Shown: in pieces, positions 6,022 through 6,078 of the stretch
Position numbering within the stretch: position 1 is the stretch's first letter
Layout of the letters: each line of letters opens with the position of its first letter
DNA from: an uncultured Nitrospinaceae bacterium
GTDB taxonomy: Bacteria; Nitrospinota; Nitrospinia; Nitrospinales; VA-1
NCBI GenBank assembly: GCA_905182935.1
Contig: CAJJDL010000101.1
Span: 1 to 6,078 of the forward strand
Direction: 5' to 3'
Length of the DNA: 6,078 nucleotides
Program-made: the position numbers and the translations under genes
Notes under the pieces: generated by a model
What the model was told of the DNA's origin: nothing
The model's input: only the letters and a program-made list of their open reading frames with translations
The model's database searches: none

Positions 6022-6078
6022 GAACCTTGAAAGTAATATTTTTCTCTATTCTATCTTTATTATATAAGGTTGACTATA

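Larger units (their letters stand above)
5811..6078. other. Non-coding right end upstream of the lipoprotein gene
   Basis: No open frame of useful length or clear RNA gene is seen in these 268 bases. They are strongly AT-rich. They contain a 10-bp palindrome GTAATATTAC (5845-5854), which may overlap the lipoprotein promoter, and a perfect 14-bp palindrome CTTTTAATTAAAAG (5924-5937). A terminator-like hairpin (6002-6021) and two copies of GTTGACTATA (5954-5963 and 6069-6078) are also present. No convincing -35/-10 pair could be fixed for the lipoprotein gene. Confidence 0.5.

Noticed and set aside
1..6078. Mobile element, CRISPR array, tRNA/rRNA gene or a new multi-gene system
   Set aside because: No transposase, regular direct repeats with spacers or RNA gene signature was seen. 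The genes are standard core or lipid-synthesis genes with no sign of an accessory island.

Overview
The window is AT-rich bacterial chromosome with ordinary core genes. From left to right it holds a partial argJ, argC, rpsI and rplM (all on the minus strand), then a plus-strand squalene-hopene cyclase, then a minus-strand lipoprotein gene. From memory, a ribosomal L13-S9 pair followed directly by argC and argJ is an arrangement seen in Verrucomicrobia of the Opitutae group. A low-GC, possibly marine, verrucomicrobial genome is therefore my best guess. It rests on gene order and overall protein character, not on a database match.

Minus-strand block, about 1-2991. A strong sigma70-type promoter (TTGACA, 17 nt, TAGTAT) sits just upstream of rplM. 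The likely transcript reads rplM, rpsI, argC, argJ. The rpsI-argC spacer (173 nt) carries two hairpins and a near-palindrome close to promoter-like hexamers. Arginine expression may therefore be partly uncoupled from ribosomal protein expression there. ArgC and ArgJ act in the acetylated arginine pathway: ArgC reduces N-acetylglutamyl phosphate and ArgJ recycles the acetyl group from N-acetylornithine. ArgJ runs off the left edge.

Divergent spacer, 2917-3199. It holds the rplM promoter, a 9-bp inverted repeat and a perfect 14-bp palindrome. I found no convincing promoter for the cyclase.

Plus-strand gene, 3200-5149. This is a full-length squalene-hopene cyclase (SHC) with the DxDD acid motif, seven QW-type repeats and the expected aromatic active-site residues. 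It predicts hopanoid synthesis in the inner membrane. No other hopanoid gene lies in the window.

Right end, 5150-6078. A weak inverted repeat lies between the converging cyclase and lipoprotein genes. The lipoprotein has a clear lipobox and a FlgO/TolB-like domain. About 268 nt upstream of it contain no gene I can support, only short palindromes, a small terminator-like hairpin and a 10-bp direct repeat.

I see no mobile element, CRISPR array, RNA gene or clearly new multi-gene system. The points most worth a second look are the non-coding motifs, the in-frame argC-argJ junction and the apparently solitary cyclase.
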